From assembly GCA_016203215.1 (NCBI GenBank), contig JACQNF010000033.1, positions 1-5,325 of the forward strand: DNA of 5,325 nucleotides. Reading direction: 5' to 3'. Positions 4,483-5,325 of this stretch are shown here, piece by piece (position 1 is the first letter of the stretch; the number at the start of each line of letters is the position of its first letter). The position numbers and the translations under genes are program-made. The notes beneath the pieces are model-generated. The model searched no databases. It was not told where the DNA came from and saw nothing but the letters and a program-made list of their open reading frames with translations. Source of the stretch: Candidatus Woesearchaeota archaeon. GTDB taxonomy: Archaea; Nanobdellota; Nanobdellia; Woesearchaeales; GW2011-AR9.

Positions 4483-5325
4483 TCAACTCACCAGCCACTC
4501 TGCTTCTTCATCAGTCAATTCCCATTCTTCAGCAAGCGCGGCACGATCACCTTTCGCAAAGATGATCTGGAAATAGGGGAACATATCCAGAGCCCTCTTC
4601 TGAGAGAGATGATTTTTTACTGCAATTTTAGCGGCGATCTCTTTCCGAGGAGCATATTTCTGATTTGACTGCCAAATGCGTAACGGGCGTATCGACCGTT
4701 TATATTCTTGAAACTGCGGATTCCGTTCGTCCTTTGCAGACGAAATACCTGCGGTAAGAAGGTTTGTCACATAAACCAAAAAACGCCAATGCTGCTGTCG
4801 CTTGATTCGGCCCTGAAACACGTCTGCTCGAGCAAGAGACTCATAGGCGCGGGCAAGAGCATGAGGTGAGGTGTATTCTTTAGGGATATTCTCGTCCAGC
4901 CAGAGGAAAGTCTCATCAAGATCAATATCAACCATCTCCAGTGCGGGGAGCGCATTGTCCACGGAAGAAGACTTGAAGATCAAATTGAGAGCATGAAGGA
5001 TTGATTGGGTGCGCTTACGATCAGATAATTGGAGAATAGAATCAAACGTGATACGGCCAAGAGCAGAGCATGTCTGCAAGTCAAGCAACGCCGCACGAAC
5101 ATCCCCATCTGCTTGACGCGCCAGAGAACTCAATGCTTTTTCATCATACGAAATCTGTTCTTGCTGAGCAATGCGTTGTAATAGCGAGAGAATCACTTTA
5201 TGGTCTACTTTCGGAAATTCAATCTCCAAACATAGTTTCCGCAATGGTTTTAATTTACTTTCAAACAGATCATTTGCAGTAAAGATGACAGGGAACGCCG
5301 TTTTCTCTAAAGCCTTGACCAGCGC
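4483..5325 (-). CDS. rfcL: Replication factor C large subunit, C-terminal part (5' end outside window)
   Basis: Clamp-loader large subunit: with RFC small subunits it opens and loads the PCNA ring on primed DNA using ATP. The frame runs open to the window edge, so the start, Walker A and Walker B are not visible. A TTG at 5244 lies inside the frame and is not the start. The 280 visible residues include the AAA+ sensor 1 segment PVIFTAND (12-19), the sensor 2 segment GDVRAALLDLQ (74-84, R77), and the RFC-L-specific collar region with DVFQGRIKRQQHWRF (168-182) followed by VYVTNLLTAG. It ends EEWELTDEEAEWLVS, directly after the collar domain. Many archaeal RFC-L proteins continue with a charged tail and a PCNA-binding PIP box (QxxLxxFF-like); none is present here, and none appears in the frame just past the TGA stop. 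The gene is followed by the inverted-repeat element and then glyS. Confidence 0.95.
   Translation of the reverse strand, partial: ALVKALEKTAFPVIFTANDLFESKLKPLRKLCLEIEFPKVDHKVILSLLQRIAQQEQISYDEKALSSLARQADGDVRAALLDLQTCSALGRITFDSILQLSDRKRTQSILHALNLIFKSSSVDNALPALEMVDIDLDETFLWLDENIPKEYTSPHALARAYESLARADVFQGRIKRQQHWRFLVYVTNLLTAGISSAKDERNPQFQEYKRSIRPLRIWQSNQKYAPRKEIAAKIAVKNHLSQKRALDMFPYFQIIFAKGDRAALAEEWELTDEEAEWLVS

Noticed and set aside
4767..4955. Minus-strand open frame within rfcL
   Set aside because: Same-strand shadow in another frame. The rfcL frame is unbroken here and carries the conserved collar sequence.
1..5325. CRISPR array, insertion sequence, integrase or phage genes
   Set aside because: No spaced direct repeats of CRISPR type, no transposase or recombinase coding sequence, and nearly all sequence is accounted for by housekeeping genes.

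Overview
This window is from an archaeal chromosome. The evidence is the gene content, all of it of archaeal/eukaryotic type: a 20S proteasome alpha subunit, the Pop5-like protein of RNase P, a one-OB-fold single-stranded-DNA-binding protein of the Sulfolobus SSB / SOSS-B type, an alpha2-type glycyl-tRNA synthetase and the large subunit of the clamp loader (RFC). Genes are small and closely packed, upstream regions carry TATA boxes, and first genes appear leaderless. Composition is moderate in G+C. The lineage cannot be fixed from this window. The compact glycyl-tRNA synthetase (about 493 residues) and the two unrecognised small proteins would fit a small-genome (DPANN-like) archaeon, but that is only an inference.

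All seven genes lie on the minus strand, so transcription runs from right to left. From right to left: the rfcL 3' part (cut by the window edge, 4483-5325); a non-coding gap of about 250 bp (4232-4482) filled mostly by a 155-bp long-armed inverted repeat; glyS (2750-4231), whose stop overlaps the start of a two-TM protein (2220-2753); a small unrecognised protein (1730-2152); an ssDNA-binding protein (1222-1641); and rnp2-psmA (795-1124 and 46-771), followed by oligo-T tracts that look like an archaeal terminator at the left edge.

The likely transcription units are [rfcL], [glyS-TM protein], [140-aa protein], [ssb] and [rnp2-psmA]. Four of these have a visible TATA-like box 25-30 nt upstream of the start codon, which leaves essentially no room for a 5' leader. 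The second gene psmA instead has a Shine-Dalgarno-type GAGGTG, and the second gene after glyS begins by ATGA stop/start overlap. This gives a coherent picture of leaderless first genes and coupled or SD-led internal genes.

Most of the window is ordinary information-processing and protein-turnover housekeeping. The points worth a second look are the 4276-4430 inverted-repeat element next to the glyS promoter, an internal duplication in the two-TM protein, the apparently tail-less (no PIP box) C-terminus of RfcL, the short break-off of the usual archaeal rnp2-psmA-SBDS-exosome gene order, and the small repeats upstream of rnp2 and ssb.
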